Below, in pieces: positions 33,691-43,400 of a stretch of 64,000 nt of DNA. The stretch spans positions 31,721 to 95,720 of the forward strand of contig DAITAO010000003.1 of the NCBI GenBank assembly GCA_036824245.1, in the 5' to 3' direction. This DNA comes from JACVRM01 sp036824245 (lineage in GTDB: Bacteria > Actinomycetota > Thermoleophilia > Gaiellales > Gaiellaceae). Numbering within the stretch: the stretch's first letter is position 1; each line of letters starts with the position of its first letter. Position numbers and translations under genes: made by a program. The notes under the pieces were generated by a model, which saw only the letters and a program-made list of their open reading frames with translations, was not told the origin of the DNA and did not search any database.

Positions 33691-35192
33691 TGGCGGAGGG
33701 GCCGACTGCGGGCGGTTTCGTCGACTGGATCGTTTGGCCTGCCGACAAGGCAATCGAGATGGCTCGCGAGGCCAATGCGGTCGAGGCTGCGCTTTTCGTC
33801 CTCGGCGCGTTACTCGCCCTGCGTGGCCTCTACTGGATCTGGAGATTGGCGCGCGGAAAGCCGGGGCCGGTCGAGATCAACGAACTTACAGACAGCCAAG
33901 GCGACAAACCCAACGCGCGAATGACTCAGCTCGTCCGGGCACGGGTTGCCGACTCTGGTCTCCTTTCACTACCCGTGCCCATCGCGGCCACGGCGGGCCC
34001 CACCGCCGTTGTCGAGGAAGCGCCACTGCCACAAGCGAAGTGGATTGCCGCGTTGGTGGAGCACGTCCCAGGTTTCGTTCGTCCGAAGTACGGCCACCGC
34101 GTAACCGGGACAACCTGGTCGAAGGATGGCCAGACCTGCCTCGCGTTGCAGATCGTCGATGCCGCTTCGGACCATCCACCGCAGGCGCTGGTCCTTGCCG
34201 GCGCCGACGAGGAGGACGTGGCACGTAAGGCGGCGGCGGCGATCCACGGCGCGATCACATCGCCGCGGCGCGTTGCCCGCCGGATCAAACCGTGGAAACG
34301 CTGGCGCGGGCCGTCCGCGCCGGGTCTTGCACTACTGCAACGCGCGAAGGCGCTTGAGCGGACGTCCAGTCGGCCAGCTATACGGGCCGCCTATGACGAC
34401 GCGGTGGAGGCCGACCCGCTGAACGGACTTCTCCGTGTACACAGGGCCGCACTGCTCGAAACGGGAGTCGCTCGATGGGGGCTCGGGTCGCAGACGTTCG
34501 AGCACCTCCTCGACGCGGTGGAAGACTATCGCGAGGTTTCGGGCCTCTGGCCGCGCTTCTGGGAGGCGCGCTATCGGCTCGCAGCGGTGTACAGCTTCAC
34601 GGCGTGGTGGCACGCGCTTTGGCGGAGGCTCGAGGGTCCTGATGAACGCGCCGCCGCGCAGGGCCGCTTCGCCCGCGTGACGGGAGAAGTGTTCACAGGC
34701 GACGGGCCCTCTCCGGAGATGCTGCTGACCCTCGCGTCCAAAGAGTGGGACGAACTCGCCCATGTTCAGTCGGGCCGACCCTGGAAGATGCGTCGAGTGA
34801 TCGAGCTCGGCAGTCTCTGCACGCGTCTCCAGCTGACGAGTCTGAATCAACGGGACGACAGGAACGAGGCGCGAGCTCTCGTAGCACAGTCATCACGATT
34901 GGGCGATGCCACGAGTGTCAGGAGACCCTGGCAGCTCGAGTACAACTTCGCGTGCTTCTACTCCATCGCCATGAGCGCATTGGAGAGCGAACGTCATGCT
35001 TTCGCGGCGCGCGCACTCCGTCATCTCGACCAAGCCGCCGAAACCGCCGGCGCCGAACTCGATCGCAAGTGGATGCTTGCCGATCCGGACCTCGAAGCCC
35101 TCGACGAGTGGCTCGAGCACCCGTCGAATTTTGACGGTGCGCCAGCGTCCGTTTGGTTTTGGCGCGGGTTTTTCCTTACGAAGAGCCTTTAG
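33687..35192 (+). CDS. Membrane protein with cytoplasmic helical-repeat domain, unknown function
   Basis: A 501-residue protein. One membrane helix lies near residues 33-52 (AVEAALFVLGALLALRGLYW). The rest is soluble: an alpha/beta part up to about residue 190 (FVRPKYGHRVTGTTWSKDGQ and HPPQALVLAGADEEDVARKA), then helical repeats resembling TPRs (RPAIRAAYDDAVEADPLNGL and EYNFACFYSIAMSALESERH). No enzyme motif is recognised. With the smaller TPR-like protein before it, it could be an envelope or signalling complex. The stop lies inside the end of the convergent helicase gene (four-base overlap). Confidence 0.7.
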   Translation: MMAEGPTAGGFVDWIVWPADKAIEMAREANAVEAALFVLGALLALRGLYWIWRLARGKPGPVEINELTDSQGDKPNARMTQLVRARVADSGLLSLPVPIAATAGPTAVVEEAPLPQAKWIAALVEHVPGFVRPKYGHRVTGTTWSKDGQTCLALQIVDAASDHPPQALVLAGADEEDVARKAAAAIHGAITSPRRVARRIKPWKRWRGPSAPGLALLQRAKALERTSSRPAIRAAYDDAVEADPLNGLLRVHRAALLETGVARWGLGSQTFEHLLDAVEDYREVSGLWPRFWEARYRLAAVYSFTAWWHALWRRLEGPDERAAAQGRFARVTGEVFTGDGPSPEMLLTLASKEWDELAHVQSGRPWKMRRVIELGSLCTRLQLTSLNQRDDRNEARALVAQSSRLGDATSVRRPWQLEYNFACFYSIAMSALESERHAFAARALRHLDQAAETAGAELDRKWMLADPDLEALDEWLEHPSNFDGAPASVWFWRGFFLTKSL

Positions 35193-38100
35193 TTTGTAGC
35201 AGCGGCTTCGACGAGCCGGCACAGCGCATTCGCGAGCCGCATCTGCTCGACGGTGCGGCAGTTCGCATCGAGCAGCCGCGGGCTCGCCACCAGGTACGCG
35301 AGGCACTTTGCGCGCGAGATCGCCACGTTGAGCCGGTTGCGCGAGAACAGGAAGTCGAGCCCGCGCGGGACGTCCTCGCCGCTCGAGCTGGCCATCGAGT
35401 AGAAGACGACCGCCGCCTGCTGGCCCTGGAACTTGTCGACCGTGCCGATGCGGATTCGCGTATCCGGGATGTGCTGGCGCAGGCAGCGGACGTGGGCGTT
35501 GTAGGGCGACACGACGATCACGTCCTGCGGCTCGAGCGGCCGCGCACCGTCCTCGTCCTCGTACGGCGTGCCGAGCAGCCGCTCGATCTCGGCCCGCACC
35601 GCGCTCGCCTCCTCCGGTGAGGACTGCTTCTGCCCGTCGTGGGTCACCGGGATGAAGCGCAGCCCGTGCCCGGCGGCGAGCGAGCGCTCGAGTGCCCGCG
35701 CGGCCGGCTCCAGCCGCCCCTCGTAGAACGTGTCCGAAATGAAGCTGCACACCTCGGGTCGTAGCCGCCAGGTCTCCTCCAGGAAGAGGCCCATGCCCTC
35801 GCGCAGCGTCTCGTCGTCGCCGAGCAGGTGCCCGAGCACCGAGGCGTTCGCGCCCGGGGGGTGCGTGCCCTGCGAGACCTGAGGCAGCTGATTCGGGTCG
35901 CCCAGCAGCACGAGGTTGCGTGCGGCTGTGCCGGCGGCGAGCGCCTCAGCCAGCGACACCTGCCCCGCTTCGTCGACGAACAGCGTGTCGACGTGGCCCT
36001 CCAGCTCCTCGCGCGAGAAGAGCCAGGACGTGCCGGCCACGAGCTGGAAGTCCGGGTCGAGCATGCCCTGGTTCGACTCCACGCACTCGACGAATTCGTC
36101 CTCGTAGCGCGTGTCCGGATCGTTCGAGCACTTCTTGGCGCCCTTGAACTCGAAGTGCTGGTCGCGAGACGCGTCGCGCACGTCCTCGAGGAACTTGTGG
36201 ATCGCCTTGTGGCTGAGGGCTGTGACGCCGACGCGCTGGCCGCGGCGCATCAGCTCGATCGCCACGCGTGCGCCCGTGTAGGTCTTGCCCGAGCCGGGCG
36301 GGCCTTGCACGAACAGGTAGCTGCCGTCGAGCGATGCGGCGGCCTGGACGGGGCCGGCGTCGAGGCGCGCCCGGGGCGGGCGCCGCTCCAGGATCTCGAC
36401 GAGCGCTGGGTAGCGTCCGCCACCGTTGGCGCAGTCGAGCGCAGAGCGCATCACGGCCTCCCGCTGCACGCCGGTATGCAGCGGCTTGGTCGGGATGAGC
36501 GCCTCCGGCAACGGCTCATCCGCGCGGTCGGCGGCGCGCCGGAGCGTGATCAGACCTTGCTCGTCGTCGACCCGCACGTTGTAGGTCTTCTGTGTGGCGG
36601 GGTCGACACACGGACCGCCGATCTTGTGCTCCTGCGGCGGGAAGCTGAGTGTGTAGACGAGCGATTTCTTGACGCGCTCGGGCTCGCCCACCGGTTCGAT
36701 CTCGCCGATCGTGTCCGTGTCGTGAAAGAGCTCGTCGGCGTCGAGCTCCAGGTGGTTGAAGTACTCCCACCACTGCGGCTTCTCCTCGCGGCGGTGGTAC
36801 TCGAGTAGGTGGCCGAGCAGCCAGCGCGGCTCGCTCTCCTCGGTTCCGTCGAGCAGCCTTTGCCGCAACGCGTCGCGAGCCCGGTGACGTTCTTCGACCT
36901 CCTCGTCGGTCTCGCGGCCATCCGGCGCGGGCCGCCACGGCAGCTCGGCCGGCCTCTGCGCGAGCAACCAGCGGTGCAGCTCGTACGTTGAGAGGCAGTC
37001 CTCGGCGTTGTAGTCGCGGATTCCGTCGAGCAGCGTGGCGTCGCCGATCTCGAGCCATTGCTCGAAAGCGTTCACTGACTCGCTGCCGCCTGAGACCTCT
37101 GCGCGGCGCTCGAACTCGTAGAGCTTCTCGACGTCCTTGATCGAGTAACTCGCGAGCGATGCGCGCAGCCCCTGGCGCACGACGCGGTAGAGGTCGACGA
37201 GCACCTCGCCGCGGAGCAGGTCGTCGATCTCGCTTTCGCGCGTCGCGTGCGCGCCCATGAGCCGTGTGAGTGCCGTCCGCTCGTACGCCGCGTAGTGGTA
37301 GACGTGCATGCCGGGGAAGCGCCGGCGGCGCTCGACGAGCCAATCGACGAACCGCTCGAATGCCGCGCCCTCGCCGTCGCGGTCGAGGGCCCATTCGCAG
37401 CAGTAGGTGGGCGTGCCGTCGTCCCCGAGGTACACCCAGCCGAACAGGTACTCGAGCCCTCGCGCCGGCTCGAACCACGGGTGGCCCTCGAGGTCGAGCC
37501 AGACGTCGCCGGGCGACGCCTCGGGCAGCAGCGCGAAGCCGCGCTCGTCTTCGAGCGGCAGCAGGTCCCAGCGATGCTCGCCGGTGCGGCGGTAGTGGAG
37601 CTGGAGCGCCGCCTGGTGGCGCAACCGGTCGAAGACGGGCGGGCGGATCTTCGGCACCTTCGTGCCCGGCGCCGCTTCGCCGAGCTGCTCGAGCGTCGTG
37701 ATCCCAAAGTCGACGAGCCGCTCGAACTGCCGCCGCGAGACGCCGGCGACAAGCGTCAGGTGGTCGTCACGCCGCCAGGTCTCCTTGCAGAGCGGCAGGA
37801 AGTCGCAGAGCGAGCAGTGGTCGACCGGGTACGGGTAGGTGTCGAGCCCGGCGGCGAGCGCCTCCTCGAAGCGCCGCTTGACGCGACGGTAGTAGGCGGC
37901 GTAGTCACCGGGCCGGAAAGTCTCGCGCTCGCCGAGCCCGTTGACCACGTGCATGGCGGCGGGCATGCGCCCCTGGATACGGGCGAGGTGCTCGTTGTAG
38001 AAGCAGAGCTGAAGCACGTGCGCCGGCCGCGCACGGCGCGCGAGCTTCGTGTCGACGACCTCGTAGCAGCCGTCCGCCCGCCGCTCGAGGAAGTCGGCGA

Positions 38101-38434
38101 AGCCGCGCCACGCGCCGTCCGCGAGGCAGGCCTGGAAGACGACGTCGGCGCCGGCACGGATTGCCTCGTCGGTGGCGCGGGCGGCAGCGACCCAGTCGAA
38201 CTCGAACGGAATCTCGGCCACGTCGCGCCCGCCGGCGATTAGCCCGTCGAGGTAAGCCTGCTCGTGGTCGTCGCCCTTGGCGCGGATCAGCTCAGCGTGC
38301 GGGTTGAGGCGGAACGGCTTGACGAGCTGGCCGCGCGCGACCGCCAACTGCTGCGCAGTCAGGTGGACGCACGCCAGAAATGCGTTGAGATCGGAAGGCG
38401 AGAAGGTGAGCTGGCCGTTTTGCTGCCGCATCAC
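35189..38434 (-). CDS. TM0106-type RecB nuclease / RNase H-like / SF1 helicase fusion
   Basis: A 1081-residue, three-part protein. Residues about 10-240 are a Cas4/RecB-like nuclease with GCYEVVDTKLARR (the D..DxK site) and a likely iron-sulphur cluster: one Cys in FLACVHLT and three in HCSLCDFLPLCKE. Residues about 300-520 contain an RNase H-like exonuclease fold (VWLDLEGHPWF and YHYAAYERTALTRL). Residues about 620-1080 are an SF1 helicase with Walker A FVQGPPGSGKTYTG, Walker B TLFVDEAGQVS, LLGDPNQLPQV, and motifs V/VI in IGTVDKFQGQQAAVV and NRLNVAISRAK. It is a DNA-end processing or defence helicase-nuclease, as in related Dna2-like proteins. The next two genes on the other strand are small unknowns. 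Confidence 0.88.
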   Translation of the reverse strand: MMRQQNGQLTFSPSDLNAFLACVHLTAQQLAVARGQLVKPFRLNPHAELIRAKGDDHEQAYLDGLIAGGRDVAEIPFEFDWVAAARATDEAIRAGADVVFQACLADGAWRGFADFLERRADGCYEVVDTKLARRARPAHVLQLCFYNEHLARIQGRMPAAMHVVNGLGERETFRPGDYAAYYRRVKRRFEEALAAGLDTYPYPVDHCSLCDFLPLCKETWRRDDHLTLVAGVSRRQFERLVDFGITTLEQLGEAAPGTKVPKIRPPVFDRLRHQAALQLHYRRTGEHRWDLLPLEDERGFALLPEASPGDVWLDLEGHPWFEPARGLEYLFGWVYLGDDGTPTYCCEWALDRDGEGAAFERFVDWLVERRRRFPGMHVYHYAAYERTALTRLMGAHATRESEIDDLLRGEVLVDLYRVVRQGLRASLASYSIKDVEKLYEFERRAEVSGGSESVNAFEQWLEIGDATLLDGIRDYNAEDCLSTYELHRWLLAQRPAELPWRPAPDGRETDEEVEERHRARDALRQRLLDGTEESEPRWLLGHLLEYHRREEKPQWWEYFNHLELDADELFHDTDTIGEIEPVGEPERVKKSLVYTLSFPPQEHKIGGPCVDPATQKTYNVRVDDEQGLITLRRAADRADEPLPEALIPTKPLHTGVQREAVMRSALDCANGGGRYPALVEILERRPPRARLDAGPVQAAASLDGSYLFVQGPPGSGKTYTGARVAIELMRRGQRVGVTALSHKAIHKFLEDVRDASRDQHFEFKGAKKCSNDPDTRYEDEFVECVESNQGMLDPDFQLVAGTSWLFSREELEGHVDTLFVDEAGQVSLAEALAAGTAARNLVLLGDPNQLPQVSQGTHPPGANASVLGHLLGDDETLREGMGLFLEETWRLRPEVCSFISDTFYEGRLEPAARALERSLAAGHGLRFIPVTHDGQKQSSPEEASAVRAEIERLLGTPYEDEDGARPLEPQDVIVVSPYNAHVRCLRQHIPDTRIRIGTVDKFQGQQAAVVFYSMASSSGEDVPRGLDFLFSRNRLNVAISRAKCLAYLVASPRLLDANCRTVEQMRLANALCRLVEAAATN

Positions 38435-38519
38435 GAGAGTATCGGCTTACAGCCCGGACGAGCTTACGGGCAAGAACGCAGCGTAGGATCGGACGCTGCC
38501 TCGCGAGATCTGTTCCTGA

Positions 38520-39065
38520 GTGACGAAGTTCTTCTATCTCAAACCGATCTCCCGTCCCGAAGAGGTACGCGAGTACTTGACGAGCAAGCATCATTGGCGG
38601 CGCGACCACTCCGCCTACGAGCTTTCGACATCCTGGATCGGGGCAGGCGACGTTCTGCCGGCTCGCGTGCGGGAGGTGCTCGACACAGTGGAGGAGTATC
38701 GCGGCGGCTCGCTGATCGATAACTGGAACGTCAGCACCGGCAAACAACGTCGGCTCGAATCGCTTTGCGACCTTTTCGACCTCGACGTCACCTCGGTCGG
38801 CCACCTGCGCTACCAACTGTTCCACCGAACTGCGTCGGCTGTATTCGAGGCGCAGCGCTACGGCGCAGATCAAGCCATGCTCCTCATCCACTCGTTCAGT
38901 CGCAATCGAACGTCATTCGCCGACTACCGCGCGTTCGCGGAGGCCTTGGGCGTTGACGGCGCCGACGTGGGCCATGTTTCCACGCCCCGGACAGTGGGCG
39001 GCGTCGAGTTGCAGATCGCGTGGATCGATGATGCGCCAAGCCGCACCCTGTCAGCTCCGAAATAG
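38520..39065 (+). CDS. Uncharacterised protein, PD-(D/E)XK/DUF6946-like
   Basis: A 181-residue soluble protein with a GTG start. HHWRRDHSAYELSTSWIGAG near the N-terminus and LRYQLFHRTASAVFEAQRYG in the middle are the most family-like parts. From memory they resemble DUF6946-type proteins of defence neighbourhoods, in which the second stretch could supply an E-x-K/Q nuclease site. I am not certain of the family. It is read divergently from the RecB-helicase gene, 85 bases apart, and lies between that gene and the large defence operon. Confidence 0.62.
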   Translation: MTKFFYLKPISRPEEVREYLTSKHHWRRDHSAYELSTSWIGAGDVLPARVREVLDTVEEYRGGSLIDNWNVSTGKQRRLESLCDLFDLDVTSVGHLRYQLFHRTASAVFEAQRYGADQAMLLIHSFSRNRTSFADYRAFAEALGVDGADVGHVSTPRTVGGVELQIAWIDDAPSRTLSAPK

Positions 39066-39227
39066 TCTGGAGCCGAGCCCGTGCGCTTCGGGTGGTCATC
39101 GTGGCATCCGGCTCCGCCAGCGAGCTGCATTGGCCATCAGCCAGCGGGGTGCTGTGCTCACTGCGATAACGGTCGCCGGCATCATGGCCGCTTCACGTCA
39201 GCTCGAGAAAGTACTTACGATTTCCCC

Positions 39228-39725
39228 GTGGGACATGCACGGAAGAACCCGGCTCCCCGAAAGGGGGCGCCTCCACTGCGGGTCTCCGTGCCGCTCACGA
39301 TCTTGAGGGCGATACGAGTGAGCGACGGCTCCCGCACGTACCAGGTAGAGGCGGTGGATGACGACTTTGTGCATGTCCGTGGAACGCGCCTTGTCATTCC
39401 GATCCGTCCGCTCGACGTTCAAGCGATCGAGTTGCACGTTGGCCAGCGCGTCCCCCGCTATCTCCGCGTGAAGGTTGCCACTGACCGACATGCCGAGATC
39501 CTCGCAGCAGCGGCGATTGTGGCTTCGATCGTCGGCTACCCGCGAATAGGCAAGCGTGGGCGAACACCGGGCGGCCCATCGGACCGTGTATGGACTGATC
39601 ATGTCGCTCTCGCTCACGGTGACAATCCGCTCGAAGCATTAGCGATCTCGTCGGATCCGACGCCCGTGAGTCCGCACGTCCGCCAGAAGCACGGTCGGAT
39701 TCGCTATTGGCTTGAGCAGGAGTGA
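39228..39725 (+). CDS. Hypothetical protein
   Basis: A 165-residue frame with a GTG start. The N-terminus is basic, the middle is beta-rich and looks like a folded small domain (SDGSRTYQVEAVDDDFVHVR, then TRLVIPIRPLDVQAIELHVG), and the end is polar. I do not recognise it. The sequence is not antisense to any other gene, and hydrophobic residues are spaced as in a true protein, so it is probably real. The start is uncertain; the frame is open upstream to about 39081. Confidence 0.48.
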   Translation: MGHARKNPAPRKGAPPLRVSVPLTILRAIRVSDGSRTYQVEAVDDDFVHVRGTRLVIPIRPLDVQAIELHVGQRVPRYLRVKVATDRHAEILAAAAIVASIVGYPRIGKRGRTPGGPSDRVWTDHVALAHGDNPLEALAISSDPTPVSPHVRQKHGRIRYWLEQE

Positions 39726-40059
39726 TGGAAGCGCAAGACAAAGCACACCTGCGGTCAGATCTTCCTCATATCGCTCAGGAGACGAAGCTCTTTTAAGCCG
39801 CCCCCTACATGGGCCGGTACCTTCAGGATTTGGCGAACAGCGATCTGGCGGAGCTCGTCGATAAGTGCGTCCTTGCAAGGACGCGACGAACGGTTTCGAA
39901 CGGCTCTGGAGCGAACAGCGCCTCGACCTAGCGGTCGAGAACGTCGCCTGGAAGCACCGGCACCTGTTTCCGCCTTCAGTCGGACGCGCGGAGGCCGATC
40001 GGCTTCGCGCAGCGCGCTTCGATGTTAGGACACAGAAGCACTTCTAGACGACTGAATGC
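39726..40059. other. Gene-poor stretch with a possible gene remnant
   Basis: These 334 bases hold no confident gene. A plus-strand piece reading MGRYLQDLANSDLAELVDK near 39810-39866 and another reading WSEQRLDLAVENVAWKHR near 39908-39961 look protein-like but are in different frames, so a decayed gene is possible. A perfect palindrome lies between them. Confidence 0.35.
39867..39884. repeat. Perfect 18-base palindrome
   Basis: The arm GCGTCCTTG is followed at once by its exact complement. It stands where the two protein-like fragments of the gene-poor stretch change frame. It may be a protein-binding site, a hairpin or a scar; nothing decides between them. Confidence 0.5.
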
Positions 40060-40488
40060 CTATGCACGCTCGTCGCCTAGCGCCGGGTCGTACGTATGAT
40101 CGAGCGCTTCTCGCGCCCGCATGTACTCGCCCCAACGCAACTCGATGTGTGATTGCCTTTGAACCGACTTTCGCAGATCCCGACCGTCTGGCTCACAGAT
40201 GTCGACCAGGTCGGGGGCCCTAGAGTAATCGGCGATCGCCAGCTTGAGTCGGATTCTGCTCCGCCACGGCCACCGCTCCTCTCGGCCGCTCCTGATGGGA
40301 TGTGACACGACTTCAGCGATGCCGATGACTTTACGCTGTGGTATCGCATAAAGAACAAGCTCATCGCCGATCTCGACTTTGGCGCGCGTCGTGAACCCGA
40401 CCTCTTCGCGAAGATCCACGCGCTGCGTCAACCATGGGTCGGGCATCGGGCTGTCGACGGCCCCGACGAGTTTGAGCCACGGCGGCAC
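40060..40488 (-). CDS. EVE/PUA-like domain protein
   Basis: A 142-residue protein with a PUA-superfamily look: WLKLVGAVDSPMPDPWLTQR, GDELVLYAIPQRKVIGIAEV, HPIRSGREERWPWRSRIRLK. This pattern, an aromatic cage with a central strand ending in GIAEV, is that of EVE domains, which bind modified cytosine or adenine in DNA and are common partners of restriction systems. It starts with GTG two bases after the DUF499 ATPase stop and is the last gene of the ten-gene defence run, where it may read the base modification made by the methylase or one carried by phage DNA. Confidence 0.75.
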   Translation of the reverse strand: MPPWLKLVGAVDSPMPDPWLTQRVDLREEVGFTTRAKVEIGDELVLYAIPQRKVIGIAEVVSHPIRSGREERWPWRSRIRLKLAIADYSRAPDLVDICEPDGRDLRKSVQRQSHIELRWGEYMRAREALDHTYDPALGDERA

Positions 40489-40490
40489 GC

Positions 40491-43400
40491 CTACTCTCGC
40501 TCGAAGCCGTGGTTCCCGAACTTCAGCGTTCGGGCATTCTCCGTCACTGTCCGAACGATCTCGTCTGGCACACCCTCAGGCACGCTCGCCTGGATTTCGA
40601 GTCGCACCTCCACATTCGCGCCGCTTAACCCGGACAGATGCTGGATTACGTTCTCGGCGATCTCACCCGCGTCGCGGCCCACGCGTAACGGGTCGAGCTC
40701 CACCGAGCCGAAGAACCGCTGCGGCAGAGCGACCGCTTCGCTCCCCTCGCCAGTCTCTGTTTCTGTCTCCGTGGTGTCGCCATTCGAACCCGCACCAGCG
40801 CCTCCGCCCGAGTCACCGCCGTCCGCACCTGCATCGGCGTCGAGCTGCCGGCGAGCGGCCTCAGGCTTCACCACAAGTGAGGAGGCGTCGATTCGCGCCG
40901 TTGCGTGAGTACCGGCAGCAAGCCCTAGGTAGCGCTCTTCAGCCTCGTCGCAGGCGTCGGCGTACGCGAACGTCTCCTGCTCCCACGTGAGTCGCGTGGC
41001 GCCGTCCTCGATCGCGCCCGCAAGCACGGACGCGTCGCGTAGGCGGGGCAGATACAGGTACTGGGCGTAGTAGCTCCACAGGTCGCGGGTTCCGACGTGG
41101 TCGCCTTCGTTCGGCCAGAGCGGAATTCTGTCGAGGTCCATCCGGAGCCGGATCCCCGAGTACGCCGTGATAAGTGTCTCCTCGCCACGCAGCTTCCGCG
41201 ACACGCGCACCGCGAGTGCGTCCGAGCCCGAGATCCGGATCTCCTCCCATTGGACACCCGGCTCGTCCGGTTTCGTGGACGGGACAAGTGCCCATTGATA
41301 GGCCTCGCCGATCCGGTGGCGCACGGCGTCGTCCCACTCACCGACCCGCGCCTCCACCTGGGCGCGCTGCACCGTGTCGAGATTGAGCAAGTCGCGCTCT
41401 TCGTGGATCGAGCGCCACGCCAGAAGCTGGCGTACCGCGTCGCGCAGCTCGTCAAGCCTTGCTCCATCGGCGGCGAGAAAAACCAGCATGTTGCGGTTGA
41501 GCCGCGGCCCGCCGGCCCGCTCGTCCAATATTCGCGCGACAAAGGCACGTGCGGCGCTCTCCTCGCCCCGCGCGTGCGGACGCGCCGGGCCCACCACGAC
41601 GAGCCGCACCTCGGCCTCGTCGTGGACGTCGGACGGCGAGCCGGGCGCCGCGTGGACCGCAGCGAAGTCCCCGCGCTCCCGGTCTGCGCGAAGACGGCGC
41701 TCGATCTCTTCTTCGACGCGATCGTCGGGAACAAGCGCAGCGCGGTCAGCGGCTAGGCGCGTAACGGTCGGCTGGAGCGAGTACCAGTGCCGCTGCCCGT
41801 CGGTCGAGAGGTAAGTCGCGTTGTTGGCAAGGCGGCGAAGCGCGTCGCCGAACGTTGCGGACGACTCGCCGGGCTGAACGCAGCCGAGCTTAACCCGTAG
41901 GTCGTCGATTCCGCGGTTCGCGACTTCCGAAACCGGTGCAGAGCCCAGGTACACGGTGCGCGCCACGCGCCGTGTAGCCGAGTATCGCCCGAAAGTGCCC
42001 GCATTCTCGGCATCAAGCCGAAGGGGCAACGAGTTCGGCCCGTCCACGTCAGTATTGATCACCGGAGTCCACTCGTCGTCGAGGTAACGCGTCAACTCGT
42101 CGACAACCCGTGCGTCGTCAATCGGCAGCGTCCCAGGCATGATCAGCAGGCTCCGCTCGTCGCGTTCCCAGAGCTGATGGATCACCGCCGCCATTAGCCG
42201 CAGAACGCCGCGCGTCCGTTGAAAGCGTTCTAGCGTGGACCACTCTCCGTAGAGGCGGTCAAAGAGTTCGGGATGGATTGGATACGAAGCGGTTAGCCGG
42301 CGCTCATAGTCAGCCTCGGCGACCTCGGAAGGGAACTCTCCCCGATTGCCGCGGTACTGCTCACCGAACGCGCGGACAACTGCGTCACGCTCCCGCGCAA
42401 GCTCCGAGGGGATTTCCTCGAACAATCGCCTTCGAACGATCTCGAATCCCTCGTCAGCCGTCGCAGGCTTCCACGAGCTGGCGATACGTCCAACCACGTT
42501 CTCGAGCCGCCTACGGGCTTCCCTACCTCCCTCGCCTCCCGTCTCGATGTCCGAGGCTGGAATCGAGACGACGAGCATGGCAGTCGCCACGTCCTTGGCC
42601 GCATCAGTCAGCGCCTGAGCGAACGTGAACTGCGTGTCGAACGAACCGGACGGCAGGCCTTCGATTCCGTAGAGCTGCCGCGCGTAGGCAACCCACTCGT
42701 CGATGAGGATCAGGCACGGGGCGTGCTCACGAATGAGCTCCGTTAGGGCCTGCCCAGGGTTGGTCGACGTCCGGTCGGCGTCGCCCACCATGTCGTACGC
42801 GGGGCGGCCGCCAAGTTGCCACGCGAGCTCACCCCAGAGCGTACGCACCTCGGTGCCGTCGTCCTTACGGTGGACAGTGCCGGGAGCAATCTTCTGACCC
42901 ACGAGAACGGCGACCTGCGACGCGGGCGGTCCTTCAAGCTCAGCGTCAGCGAGCATCTGCTCGACGCCAGCGAGCTGCGAGGGCGAGTAGCCGCCGGCTA
43001 GGTGATAGAGGGCGATCAGCGAGTGCGTCTTGCCACCGCCGAAGTTCGTCTGCAGGGCAACAGCCGGATCGCCGCCCTCGCCGCGCAGGCGGCGCGTCGC
43101 GTTGAGCAGGAGCTCGTGAAGGCCCTCGGTCAAGAACGTGCGCCGAAAGAACTCCTCGGGTCGCCCATACTCCGCCGTAGCCTCGTCGCGCCAGACCTGA
43201 TGAAGGTCAGCGGCGAACTCTGCCTGCTGGTAGCGGCCCGAGGCGACGTCGGGATGCGGCGTTACGACCTCGCGCCACGGCTTGAGCCCGGCGGTCGGCT
43301 GGCCGGCGGTCGCGCTGGTCGCTGCCCGTCGACGGACAGCGCGAGCCTCCTCGGCGTACTGGGTGCGCTGGAGCTCCTGCCGCATCTTGTCCACCTGCGA

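Noticed and set aside
37247..38242. A 331-residue plus-strand protein opposite the RecB part of the helicase
   Set aside because: It has an antisense composition (Val/Glu/Arg/Ala repeats) and the minus frame has conserved motifs.
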